DNA of 64,000 nucleotides from Sistotremastrum niveocremeum HHB9708 (Eukaryota > Basidiomycota > Agaricomycetes > Sistotremastrales > Sistotremastraceae): positions 806,001 through 870,000 of the forward strand of contig KV419394.1 of NCBI GenBank assembly GCA_001630475.1. Reading direction: 5' to 3'. The notes beneath the pieces were generated by a model. That model had not been told where the DNA came from, ran no database searches, and saw nothing but the letters and a program-made list of their open reading frames with translations. This document shows positions 47,815-58,905 of the stretch, piece by piece (the first letter of the stretch is position 1; each line of letters begins with the position of its first letter). The position numbers were made by a program, and so were the translations under genes.

Positions 47815-50800
47815 ATGCCTGCGATGAGGGCTCTCTTCAATAGATTCAACCGTCACAAGCCAGACTCACCCCAGAAACGCAAAGACTCTGAAAAAGAGCC
47901 GATAGCTCTGCCCCCACTGGCATGTACTGCCCTCTCCCCTTCTGACGTCCATCTAACACGTTGTTCTTTAAAGCCTCAATGGCCTCCTCAACCCCCATCT
48001 CATGCTTCGCCATCCCCCCAGGTAAAGCCTCTACCAGACCTCGCAGAGCGTCCCCTTCCTCCCATCGCCATGGACGCCCTCACCGAACTAGCAAGTCCAC
48101 AGCCTTCCTTTCCAGAACCGTCTCCTTCTCTAGATATCACTCCCATTCCCCGTGTATCATCAGCACCATCTCAGTCAGACTCTGCAGGAAGACATTCAGG
48201 CAGAACGGGAACATCAAGCGCGACCATTGCTCAGCTAGGCGTCGAGACCACAAAGAAAGTGGCTTTCATTTCTCCGTCTCCAACACCCATCGATATGCGT
48301 ATGCCGCCCCAAGTCAAGACCAACGTCTCTCGCTTCGTGACTTCCCAAGAAACAGCGAGATCCACTTCGACAGCATCTGGGTCGAAAACAAACTTGCGAA
48401 ATGCATCTCGGGCGTCTGGTAAATCCGCCTCAGCCCCGTCCGCCCCGCCTCTCTATGCATCGTCAGTACGGTCCAGTACGCCCTATAGTCAGAGCGTAAA
48501 TTCCAGCAGGATTCTGGCTACCGCCTCGTGGAGTGAGGCTGCCGAAGAAGACCTTGTATCCAATTTGGGTCCTCGGGAGCGCACACGACAAGAGGTTCTA
48601 TGGGAAATCGTAGCAAGCGAGGAAAGGTAGCTATTTTGCATTCCTTCACGTGTCGCTCGTCTGACCGAGCCCAAGATACGTGAATGAACTCGTCAAGATG
48701 AAAGAAACGTTCATCGACCCTCTCCTTCATCCCTTCTCAACGTCTCCAGTATCATCTCCAACGCTGCCTGAAACTATCGAGGAGGCGTATTATCATCCAG
48801 ACTCCCCTAGGGAATCAATGGAATACCTCCCTATAGCCTCGCGTTTCCTAAGTCCGAGTGCACTAAGCGCTGTTCCTGGCCTGAGCGCCCCTCAAACCCC
48901 AATCTCACGTCTAGACAGGGAATACTCTGACGAGGAAGATGACCGGGATACATTAACTAACGGCCTTAGATCCCCTAATTCAGCTGTTGAACATGAAATC
49001 CCGCATCCAAGATCACCCTACCGAAATGTGCCTAATGGCCGTGCAAGTCGAGTTGGTGATGCCATGTCAGCCTCTGTCCCTTTCCCTTCTCGTTCCCATC
49101 ATTCCCTCCCTCCTCCCGCTCGCAATTATCCTGCAGCATCAACCACCTCCCTTGGTCGTCCTGAAGGAACCCCTCCACAAGTAGATGATCGTCGATCAAC
49201 CGCAACCCCAGCTTCGCGTATGCTTCGAAGACTCAAGAAGAGCAATCCTAATCCTGTTGATACACAAGTCGTCGTTCAGGGCGCTGTAGCACCTCACAAG
49301 ATTCCTGAAGATTTACGGCGATGTCTATCCGTAATTGAAGGCGGCATCCTGAAAGGGCATCTCACGTTGTCCGAAGGACTTCAGAAGCGATATGAGGAGC
49401 AATACCCTCTTGTCAGATCGCTGGCGGATGTCTTCGTTGCTCAGGTACGGTCGTTGGGCGAATTATCTGATGTGCTGCAACTTACCTTTGCTCAGTCTCA
49501 AATACTCCGAGAATATGCCACATATGTCCTTCATCTTGAACGTGCTCTGGAACAGGTACACGAAGCCTTGTCAAATGCTCCGGACTCGAAACGATCCAAG
49601 AAAGGCGATGACGCTGAAGCTCAGAAAATATCTAAATATCTGAGACAACTGGAAGCAACAGCGGCAGACAAAGGCGAAACTGGGCTTTCAATCTCCCTCT
49701 CCAAGCCATTCCAACGTCTGCTGAAATACCCTCTCCTTTTCCAAAATCTCCTCTTTCACACCGATCCATCGACTTACGAATACGAAAGTACGCTGCAAAT
49801 GGTTGCAGAGGTTGAAACTATCGTTCGCAGTATTGAGGACGAGAAGATCCAGAAGGATGAAGGCGATCGTACGCGAGATGCGTATGCCAGGATTGAAGGT
49901 ATCGATAAGGATGTCGTACTGGCTGTGCCCAAGCCAACGAGAGTCCTCATGGAAGAGCGACCTCTGAATCCGGATAACACGGAGAGCCCTGGAAGACCAA
50001 GTAGTTCTTCGGGTCCTCAGCCGAGTACCAGTTCTAGTACTGGCGCTGTGAAGGGTAAATCATCGTTCAAACGCCTCAGCGATGTGCTACAGCCGAATGG
50101 CGGATCCAAGCAAATCGGCGGGAAAAAGGACCTTTGGCTAGTCGTGTTTAATGATGTCGTCTTGCGTTGCCAGCGGACAGGCATCACTACACTGCCTTTG
50201 GTGACCACCCTCAATTCGCGAACAAATTCTATGCCCGAGCTCCAAGGAAAAGCAAAATACGCAACCACTGGGAGAAGGAACACTCACAGCAAACCCAGGA
50301 ATATGTACAAGCTTATCAAAGTGAGTATTGGCTCGTATTGGCCTTGAATCTTCCGTGAGCTCATCATTTCCAAGATTGAAACATGGGATATTGGTTCCGT
50401 GCAAAAGCCCACCAATGGTCTAGTCTCAATGGAGGAGTACGTCTCTATTTTGTACGAAACGGAGCTACACGTTTACCGATTTGTGTCAGAATCCGTAGAT
50501 CGCGGGCGCAAATGACGACTCCTACTCTGGCTCCTAACGAAGAAGAAGAGCCTGCGGAAGAATCGGACGACTCTGACCGCAAGAGCAAAATGAGTTTCTC
50601 ATATTGGGGTGCCGATAAGGTTACCATCCAGAAGCCATCAGGCGCAAAGAGCCTGGCACCGGTGACCACTGTTCGTGGCAAACGTTCTCCCAAAGTCACC
50701 ACACCGTATGGACGAGAGTCATCGGCCGACGCCAAGTTTGGAACTCGCTTGGTTTCCACCAATGATTCTGTTTCGGGAGCAGCGGGAAGCCCCCGTCCCA

Positions 50801-51078
50801 ATAGCCGAAGAACAGCATACACACCTCAACCTCGCCGCCATGCTGCGTCTGAAGAAAGTGCTATCACGAAAGCCACAACGACAGTCCGTCCAGCTTGGGA
50901 CGGGAGCACTCGGACGGCTCCTATCGTGTCGCCGGTCCCTCGTCGAAATAACTCGAATACGGACAAGTCTGTTGGACGCGCTAAAGTTGCTTCGCCTGCG
51001 CCTTCCGAAGACAGTGGCGTTGGTATGTACCGTCAAATGCTGGCGCAGGACCCTTCCCTAAATCAAGAGTCTCCTTGA
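47815..51078 (+). CDS. Rho guanine-nucleotide exchange factor (DH-PH) with a long insert
   Basis: DH-PH proteins activate Rho-family GTPases in polarity. A disordered Ser/Pro N-terminus (MPAMRALFNRFNRHKPDSPQ) precedes the first DH helix, TRQEVLWEIVASEERYVNEL, crossed by an intron at about 48630. After IDPLLHPF comes about 185 residues of Ser/Pro-rich sequence that interrupt the domain. The DH continues with RRCLSVIEGGILKGHLTLSE, YPLVRSLADVFVAQ, LREYATYVLHLERALEQVHE and the hallmark LSKPFQRLLKYPLLFQNLL. A PH-like region follows (KDLWLVVFNDVVLRCQRTG, MYKLIKIETWDIGS, EEYVSILYETELHVYRF). The frame changes near 50500, so an intron there is needed but its borders are not settled. The disordered tail starts around MSFSYWGADKVTIQKPSGAK and ends QDPSLNQESP. 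Confidence 0.88.
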
Positions 51079-51409
51079 TATCTTGGATACCCTTGACATT
51101 TCTGATCGTGTTACACCATCACATTCCTTTCTGTTATCTACTCCACATTCCTTGGCTTGATCTCAGTTTCTTGCTCGATATATCTATAATCATCTTAATA
51201 ATATTCGTTAGTTGCAGATGTTTTTCTTGTTCTTGCCTCTTGCTCTCGACATTCAGTCATTCGTTTTATTTTTTCACATCGTTTTCACGTTGTACTGCAT
51301 CGTTCTAACTCATTTTTCCCAATCTGGAACTCGAACTGGTAGTATTGGCGGGATCATCTAATAATTTGGATTACACTACCAACCAAGGGTCATGCATCGC
51401 TCCGCTGGA
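51079..51409. other. convergent intergenic region
   Basis: It holds the 3' UTRs of the RhoGEF and the asparagine synthetase. The sequence 51080-51310 is rich in T and C on the plus strand, as usual for fungal 3' ends. No gene is seen. Confidence 0.55.
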
Positions 51410-53721
51410 TCATTGGTCTTTAGAGTCATAGGCCGCGTTATGGATGCTCACGCTACGACCACTTGGATCGGTCGCACATCCCCAGTCTTCACGGGGTATC
51501 CATCTAGTAACAGTTAGAATATATCATGTACTAATGCGTCTTGTCTACATACCTGACTGCCGTGCTGGCAGCGGCTTCCGAAGGGAACAAACCTACGAAG
51601 ACATCAGACGGCACATGACCTGAGTGAAAAAAAGTGCTCACTTTCGAAAGTCTCGCGAATGTAGTAACCCTCCTTGGTATCAGGTGTGTCGGACGGGAAG
51701 CGTGTTGCACGCGCAGCAAATTTCTCGTCCGATACGACTGCGGCCGCATGGTCTTTGATGCTAGTGTTTCAATTAGTCAGTGTAGGTTTCATGATACTTG
51801 TGGGGCGGAGATCGACATACCTATCGATCCAAGAATATCCAACCCCATCGGAAAACTGTTCTTTCTGACGCCACAGAATCGAGTGAGGGAGATACGGGCG
51901 CTTTACCGCCGCTCAGATTTCATCTCAATGACTAAGGCAAACGCAACACACCTTCCCATCGGGCTTAATATCGAAAGCTTTTCGGATGATGTACTTGAGG
52001 GGCGTCAGGGCTCAAGATCGTTTCGAGAATTGTCGCTTTACCTTTTCCATTCTCGGTCGGCCATCTTCATCAACAGTTTGCTGGTCACCTTTGTGGAAAA
52101 CCTTCTCCTTGGGGTCGATGTTCATTGCGACTTCAAGGAACGCTTTATCTAAGAAGGGGACGCGCGCCTCCAGACCCCAAGCCATTGTTGATCTGGATGT
52201 GTCATGAGCGAAGATCATAGTTGATAGAATAAAGTTACGCACTTGTTGGCGCGCAGGCAATCTGCGGTGTGCAGGTTCTTCACCCGTTTCACGCACTCCT
52301 GGTGGAAAGAAGCTGCATCCGGCGCGGCATGGAAATAAAGGTATCCTGGTGATAACCACCCCTTGAGGATAATGAATCTCAATACAATGAGGAAGCTTAC
52401 CTCCAAGGATTTCATCACTACCCTCACCACTGAGCACCATCTTAACACCCATAGCCTTGATTTTTCGACTAAGAAGATACATCGGGGTGCTTGCTCGGAC
52501 TGTAGTGACATCGTATGTCTCAAGGTGATAAATCACATCCGGGATAGCGTCCAAGCCCTCTTGGACGGTGAAGACGTATTCGTGGTGAACGGTCCCAAGG
52601 TAAGCAGCTGCTTTCCGCGCAGCGAGAAGATCTGGAGAGTTCTCCAGGCCGATAGAGAAAGAGTGCAATTGGGGCCATGATCCGATTGTAACTAATGTAT
52701 GACGATTAGTTCGGTCATTCATGACTGGGGCCACAGACTCACCATCTTCGGTAACGCCTTCTGGAGGTGGTGAGGGAGGACTACTGCTGATGTGCATCGA
52801 ACGTTTTCGCTTCAAGGCCTCGTAATGAGCAAGTGCAACTTTCTCGGTTTCTCGAGCAGCAATAGCAGCAATCAAGCTACTGTCCAAGCCACCACTGAGA
52901 AGAACACCATATGGAACCTCACTCATCAATCTTTTTCTGACTGCAGCTTCCAATGTTTGACGCAGTAAGGTATAATCGACGGGGGTAGTAGGTGTAGCTC
53001 CTTCTTTATCGGTATCCCACCATGTCGGCTGGTAATACCGTTCGGTCTTGCCTGACGCAGAGTCAAATACATGACCAGGAGGGAACGAGATGATCTTGTC
53101 GCACTGATCCGCGAGTGCTTTGAGTTCGGAGGAGAAGAAGACGGTTCCTGGGAGCTGGGAGCTCCAGCCTTGGTATAAGGTGGTGATGCCAATAGGATCA
53201 CGAGCGGCAATGAGACGTGAAGGTTCGACTGTTTCATCCAGCAGGACGAACGAGAACATGCCATCCAGCAAGGGCACGAGGTCCGTGCCATGTTTGGTGT
53301 ACTAGCAAACGTGAGTTAGCAATGGATCGATTCGAAAACGACGCGACTTTACAAGGGGGATTATGACTTCGCAGTCTGAGTGTGTCTTGAACTGAACGCC
53401 TTGGCCCAAAGATTCTTTGAGCTTCACGTGGTTATAGATCTCGCCGTTGACAGCAAGGATGATCTTGCCGTCTGCGCTGATGAGAGGTTGGGCGCCAGTG
53501 TCTGCGAATCAAATTCATAAAATTGGATACAATGCTATAAGATCAGTGCACACACCTACACCCACGATAGCAAGTCGTTCATGGGCTAGGACAGCATCCT
53601 TGCCAACATAGCAGCCCGACCAGTCCGGGCCGCGATGCCGCTGTTTCTTGGACATGGCAATGACTTTTGGACGCCATGATGAAGGTTTGTCGAGGTTGTG
53701 TACTGCGACGATTCCACACAT
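51410..53721 (-). CDS. asparagine synthetase (glutamine-hydrolysing)
   Basis: It makes asparagine from aspartate, glutamine and ATP. The N-terminal [16 protein letters not shown] carries the nucleophile Cys2 of the class II glutaminase, followed by [15 protein letters not shown] and [11 protein letters not shown]. The synthetase domain has [20 protein letters not shown] (the SGGxDS PP-loop), [20 protein letters not shown] and [20 protein letters not shown], then [20 protein letters not shown] and [20 protein letters not shown]-like sequence near 51880. The end is [13 protein letters not shown] at 51410. About 610 residues. A 51-bp intron after EGVTED (near 52690-52741) is in frame and stop-free, so its retention would add 17 residues. 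A basic/Pro-rich loop ([19 protein letters not shown]) lengthens the synthetase domain. Confidence 0.95.
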
Positions 53722-53953
53722 TGTCGGTGACGGTCAGTGTCGTGTGCAGTGGCAAGGGACAACTTACTGGCTGGCAGAGTTTTATCGCTGGATCGGAAAT
53801 ATTCGGATGAGTCACCCGGCAATACTCAAGCTAGTCAGACGATCTCTAGCCGGTCTAGCCAACCCGCTTATCGCCAAGCGCGATGTAATAAACACGTCTG
53901 TAGAGGGTGAAATTGGAATAATACACGTATGATACAAGACAAAGAATGTTCGT

Positions 53954-55700
53954 CTATGCTCGTCTCCTCCATCGCTTCCAGAGAATTAGGCTCGCTATCG
54001 TTGCTCCAAAGCAAGCAGCAGAGCAGATTTGAAAGGTCAATCTCCAGCAAGAAACTCCTGTGCAAACGCCGTGTGCTGGTGCATGAGCCGCAGACACGAA
54101 GGCATACAGATATGAAAAGACCGGGGTGAAAAAGAACGGCGCATAGCTGAGAACGCCTAATGGGACATTAGCTGTGATTAGACATCAAGCGTTCAAAGGC
54201 TCACCGTAATTCCTGCCCAGGTTAGTCAAGCCCCAGAAAGCTGTCACGAAGCTTGGCCTATAGTAGGAGGGTGATTAGCAGCGCTCACGAAAGGATAAAG
54301 CAACACTCACAAAACTGTGAAAACGGCACCGTAGGACGTTCCAACGCCAAGACTAACGAGGGTAAGGTCGCTTTGCTGTTTTACCAGCGATGCTGTGTAA
54401 AGGTAGGTGAAGGCTAATAGCAAGCTGAAGAAGCAAAGGAATGTCAAGCGGCTGACATGGTGTCGCCGGGGCCGAACTGCTGCACCAACTGGAGATATCC
54501 AGTCTGCCAAAGATCCCACGACAACCCGGGAGATGGTATTAGAGAGGGACAAAAGTCGCACTTGGATCGCAGTGGCGGCAACTGGGGAGGATGGTTGTGA
54601 GAAGGGAATAGAAGCTACGCTTGGGGGTAACGAGAGAACAACTGTGCCGATATTTGAAAGAACCATCTCGCTCTTTATGAACAGTTAAATAAGTTGATTA
54701 TGGAGTGATGTGAAGCTTACAGTCCCGATGGTCACAGCGATCACGGCACCGAGAACCCAAAAATTAATGTCCGCCAATACAGCGGGGAGGGGAGTCTTGG
54801 GATCAGCGCAGACGTTGGACTTGGGGATAAGGAGCGTTTCTTCGTCGGTAGGTGTGTCGGGTGTTCTAGGTTCGATAATCTGTTCTGCGTCCAGCACAGG
54901 ATATACTCGTAGATTGCAGGCACCAATTATATGCACACATCCAGTCAAGATTGCCAAGAAACAGGTATAGCGTGTGATGTCGAGAGTGTCTCCTGGTGCC
55001 ACGAAGAATTTACCGGCAATAAGAGAAAGAAAGAGTGGCGATAGACCAAAGATAGACATGCTTAATCCAGCTGCAAGACCAGAATACTGGGGGAAATTCT
55101 TGGTGGCAGCAAACAATGTGGAGAAATAGCTGTGATAGGGGTTAAACCAAGTAATTAGGGAGCAGCGAACTTGATTTACGAGTTTACGGTTCCCAAGCCG
55201 CAGAGTAGGAAGAAGAACACTAATGATTCGAAGCAGAAGGGTGGCGTGTCAATCGTATCACTCGGCACTCGAGCTATTTCCCTTGAGAATAATCCAAAGC
55301 CCAAGCTGAAGAGTGCAGCGGATATCAATGAGCATAGCCATGGTCCATATTGATCGACGATGTACCCCACGCCGGCTGCTGCAGGATATTGGCCAACCAT
55401 TCCCCTGTTCTCCGGGCATGAGGTGGCAGCATGTACGAGATAATAGATCACATTACGCAAGCACTATGGTTGTAAGCTGGGGTTGCGATAGCTTTAGATG
55501 TATAGCCAGTCCTTGCGACATTATTGGGAATGTGAAGATACCGCCCGCGGTAAGACTGGATAGAATGAGGACGCGTAGGCGACAGTGATTTAATAGAGAG
55601 CATAGACTGACGCATTTGCTCCGATAGAAAGACATGTCAATGTAAGACCGACTCTACGCGATACCCATCGTGTAGCGTACTCGTCCGTTGAGTGTGCCAT
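53954..55700 (-). CDS. MFS transporter, Mch1 (monocarboxylate transporter homologue)-like
   Basis: The start at 55700 gives MAHSTDEYATRWVSRRVGLT, then a first membrane segment and LTAGGIFTFPIMSQGLAIHL, a pattern of Mch1/nodulin-like MFS proteins. More segments: AAAGVGYIVDQYGPWLCSLI, FESLVFFFLLCGLGTVNS, FPQYSGLAAGLSMSIFGLSP (the conserved large-family motif N-F-P-x-x-x-G), DITRYTCFLAILTGCVHIIG, a cytoplasmic acidic loop, DINFWVLGAVIAVTIGT and SRVVVGSLADWISPVGAAVR. The last part ends SLILWKRWRRRA at 53954. About 12 segments and 480 residues. Yeast Mch1 sits in the vacuolar membrane and its substrate is unknown, so none is proposed. It is head-to-head with PRP28, 118 bp between starts. Confidence 0.88.
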
Positions 55701-55818
55701 TAATGATGTCGGACGAGGTCAAGGAGATGTGAATTGAAGCCAATGCCATGTGGTTTCCCCGGAGTCATGAGCTAGTGCTCCTCGGCGTTCTCCGACGACC
55801 TTGTCTTCGGCGCACAGA

Positions 55819-58523
55819 ATGGCCACCAAGGTGCCTTTATCCATCGAGAGCTTACTGCAGAAGCAGAGAGAAGAGAAAGAGGCAACGGCAAAGGTCAGTA
55901 CCTTCCTTTCCTGCCTTTCTTGGTCTCTCATCGAACTGTTCAGCCCAGATTCCTGTCCAAGGAGGAGCGGGCAAAAATCGCCATTGCCAAACGCGCAGCT
56001 GAGATTAAGGAAGACAAGACCCGAGCAGAGAAACAGAAAGAAGAGCATGAGAAGTTGCAGCGAGAGGCAGACTCGTTGCGACATCAAGAATGGGAGCAGT
56101 TCAGTCAAGGGTCGCGGTATCAAAACAGACGTGCGTTTCTGGTTCTGGCTTCAACTAATATTTCTCATTATGCACTACAGATGACGATCGTGACTCTAAA
56201 CACTCTCAGAAAAGAGATAATCGGCGCGACGATAGAGATCGAGACAGGAAAGAATCTTCAGCCCCAGCGAAACCAGCATTTCAGAACGGGATACCAACGG
56301 GTCCTCGTGCTGATCGCAACAAGGCAGCACCAGCGTCGAATTCGTCAGCCTCTTCCCTAATGCCACCGCCCCCAAACCCTACGACTAGTGAAGGCGAGGG
56401 TAAGACGACATTTTCGGAAACACCATCAGGTTCAAATGTATATGTACCCCCAATCAGTGACAACGACCTCACCGCTATTCGCTCGCGATACCTGGGCGTG
56501 GACAAGAAGAAACGGAAGATCCGTAAAATGAACGACAGAAAATTCGTGTTTGACTGGGACGAGCAAGAAGACACATTTACTGCAGAGTCACCTAGTGCAA
56601 TAGGAAGCCAGCGCCAAGGCGCAGCCGTTATGTTCGGTCGAGGGCACTTGGCAGGGATGGACGACGACGGACGGAGAGGCAGTGGACCAGAAGTTAGACA
56701 TGTCGATGCCATGGAAAGAAGGTCGGCGCTGAAATCCGCAATCGACGAACGACATTGGTCCGAGAAGCCACTGGCGGAGATGAAGGAGCGAGACTGGCGC
56801 ATCTTCAGGGAAGACTTTAGTATATCCACAAAAGGCAAGTTTCAATTTCCTTACTCGGAAGACAACTCTTGACGACTCGTTAGGCGGACAGATTCCACAT
56901 CCGTTGCGTTCTTGGCAAGAATCCACGATTCCCGAAGAAATCTTGGCGGTCGTGGATTCGGTCGGTTACAAAGAACCATCAGCCATTCAACGCCAAGCCA
57001 TCCCGGTTGGCCTGCAGAAGCGAGATGTCATTGGCATCGCAGAAACAGGTTAGCGTCTAGTTTAATTAATTTCCGTCCTTCTCATGTTTCATTCTAGGTT
57101 CCGGAAAGACTGCATCCTTCGTCATACCGATGCTGTCTTATATTATGCAATTACCGCCATTGACAGATGCTAATCGACATCTTGGCCCATATGCACTGAT
57201 CTTGGCACCAACGCGCGAACTTGCCCAGCAAATTGAAGGTGAAAGCAAGAAGTTTGCTACGCCTCTCGGATACAAGTGTGTCTCCATCGTCGGTGGTGTA
57301 CGTGGTTTATTCCGTTTCTTTTATTGCCAAGTCTAATCTATGAACAGCGTGCGGTGGAGGAACAACAATTCAATCTTCGAGAGGGAGCTGAAATCATCAT
57401 CGCCACTCCGGGGCGTTTGAAAGATGTCATTGACCGGCACGTCCTGGTGCTATCGCAATGCACGTATGTGGTCATGGACGAAGCCGACCGAATGGTCCAT
57501 CTCGGATTCGAGGCCGATCTTACCATGATATTGGACGCCCTTCCGTCCGATACGCTAGAGGGTGAAGATCAGGGGATGAAGATGGAAGTCGACGGAGAAG
57601 GCGAGGAACGAATGGTCAAAAAGGGTCGAACCCGAGTGACGACCTTATTTTCTGCGACAATGCCGGCGGCAGTGGAGCGACTGGCCCGAAAGTACTTGCG
57701 CAAGCCTGCCGTGATCACCATCGGCGAAGCCGGCCGAGCTGTGGACACTGTCGAGCAACGTGTTGAGTTTGTCAATGGCGACGAGAAGAAGAAGTGAGTC
57801 TTCCCTGCCGAGATGAAGGGACTGTGCTAATTATGAGTTTAGACTGCGCCTAGTTGAGATACTGAACACAGAGGGTCATGCACCCCCTATCATTGTGTTC
57901 GTGAACCAGAAAAAGACGGCAGACATGGTTGCACGAGATCTGCAACGAGCCAACGTGCGTATTTTATTTATTTATTCAGGGCACAAGATTGGGGATGCTG
58001 ACAGGAGTGGCAGTGGAGCGCTTCAACGTTGCACTCTGGGAAAAACCAAGAGCAGCGAGAAGCGGCATTGGCGGCGCTTCGGTCCGGGGAAGTGGACGTG
58101 CTTGTGGCGACCGATTTGGCCGGGCGTGGTATCGACGTGCAGGACGTGAGCCTTGTGGTGAACTACCAGATGGCGTCGACGATCGAGGCGTATGTGCACC
58201 GAATCGGGCGAACGGGACGTGCCGGCAAGCTGGGGACGGCGATAACGTTCCTGACTAATGATGACGACGAGGTTATGTGCGTGCAGATTTGAGTGGCTGC
58301 TGATGTGATTTTGCTGACCATCTTATCTTCAGGTACGATCTCAAACAAGGTGGGGTCGCTGGATTCTTGGAAGAGTGCGATTACTGATGATTATTGATTA
58401 TATCCAGAGATCTCCAAGTCGCCCGTGAGTAAAGTGCCGCCCGAGCTTGCACGACACGAGGCTGCGCAGAACAAAGTTTCAAGAGAGATGAAGCGTAAGC
58501 GGGACGCGGAGGACCAGGGATAA
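55819..58523 (+). CDS. PRP28: DEAD-box RNA helicase Prp28 (U5 snRNP, pre-mRNA splicing)
   Basis: Prp28 removes U1 snRNP from the 5' splice site during spliceosome activation. The N-terminus ([20 protein letters not shown]) leads into a charged coiled region and [37 protein letters not shown] and [20 protein letters not shown], diagnostic for Prp28/DDX23. Helicase motifs in order: Q motif [26 protein letters not shown], Ia [11 protein letters not shown] and [54 protein letters not shown] and [12 protein letters not shown]. An intron near 57960-58020 must be spliced to restore the frame between QRAN and [15 protein letters not shown]. Ends [11 protein letters not shown] at 58523; about 730 residues. 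Confidence 0.95.
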
Positions 58524-58905
58524 AAATAAGAGTCGGTGCCGTGGCCGGGCGGATGTGTCGCACTTGCCGGCCCGGCTAATCGATGGCGCGCTCTATTTGG
58601 GAAATTGCGTTCGGGAACTGGGACGGCGGGTACGGGCGTGTATGCGCACGACGACGAGAGAGGGCCGTATATGCTGCTCGCTGTAGTGTAGTCAGGCGTC
58701 GGCTAGGGCGCGTGTAAGAACGGACGCGCGGTGCTTTGGGTTCTGGTTCTGTAATCCAATGCGATGGATTGGACGGCGTTAGCATCGGACTTACGTGCCG
58801 AAGATTAAAGGCTCTGTAATATTTGGTCCATCATCTGTCGCTCATCTACTCCCCACCAACTTGTACTTGGCCCCCGCCTTCCCCTCCTCGTCGTCCGCAA
58901 CCACC
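58524..58905. other. GC-rich intergenic region
   Basis: It contains the PRP28 3' UTR and the kinase promoter. It is richer in G and C than its neighbours and has pyrimidine-rich CCCCGCC-like stretches before the kinase start. No tRNA, repeat or small gene was recognised. Confidence 0.5.
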
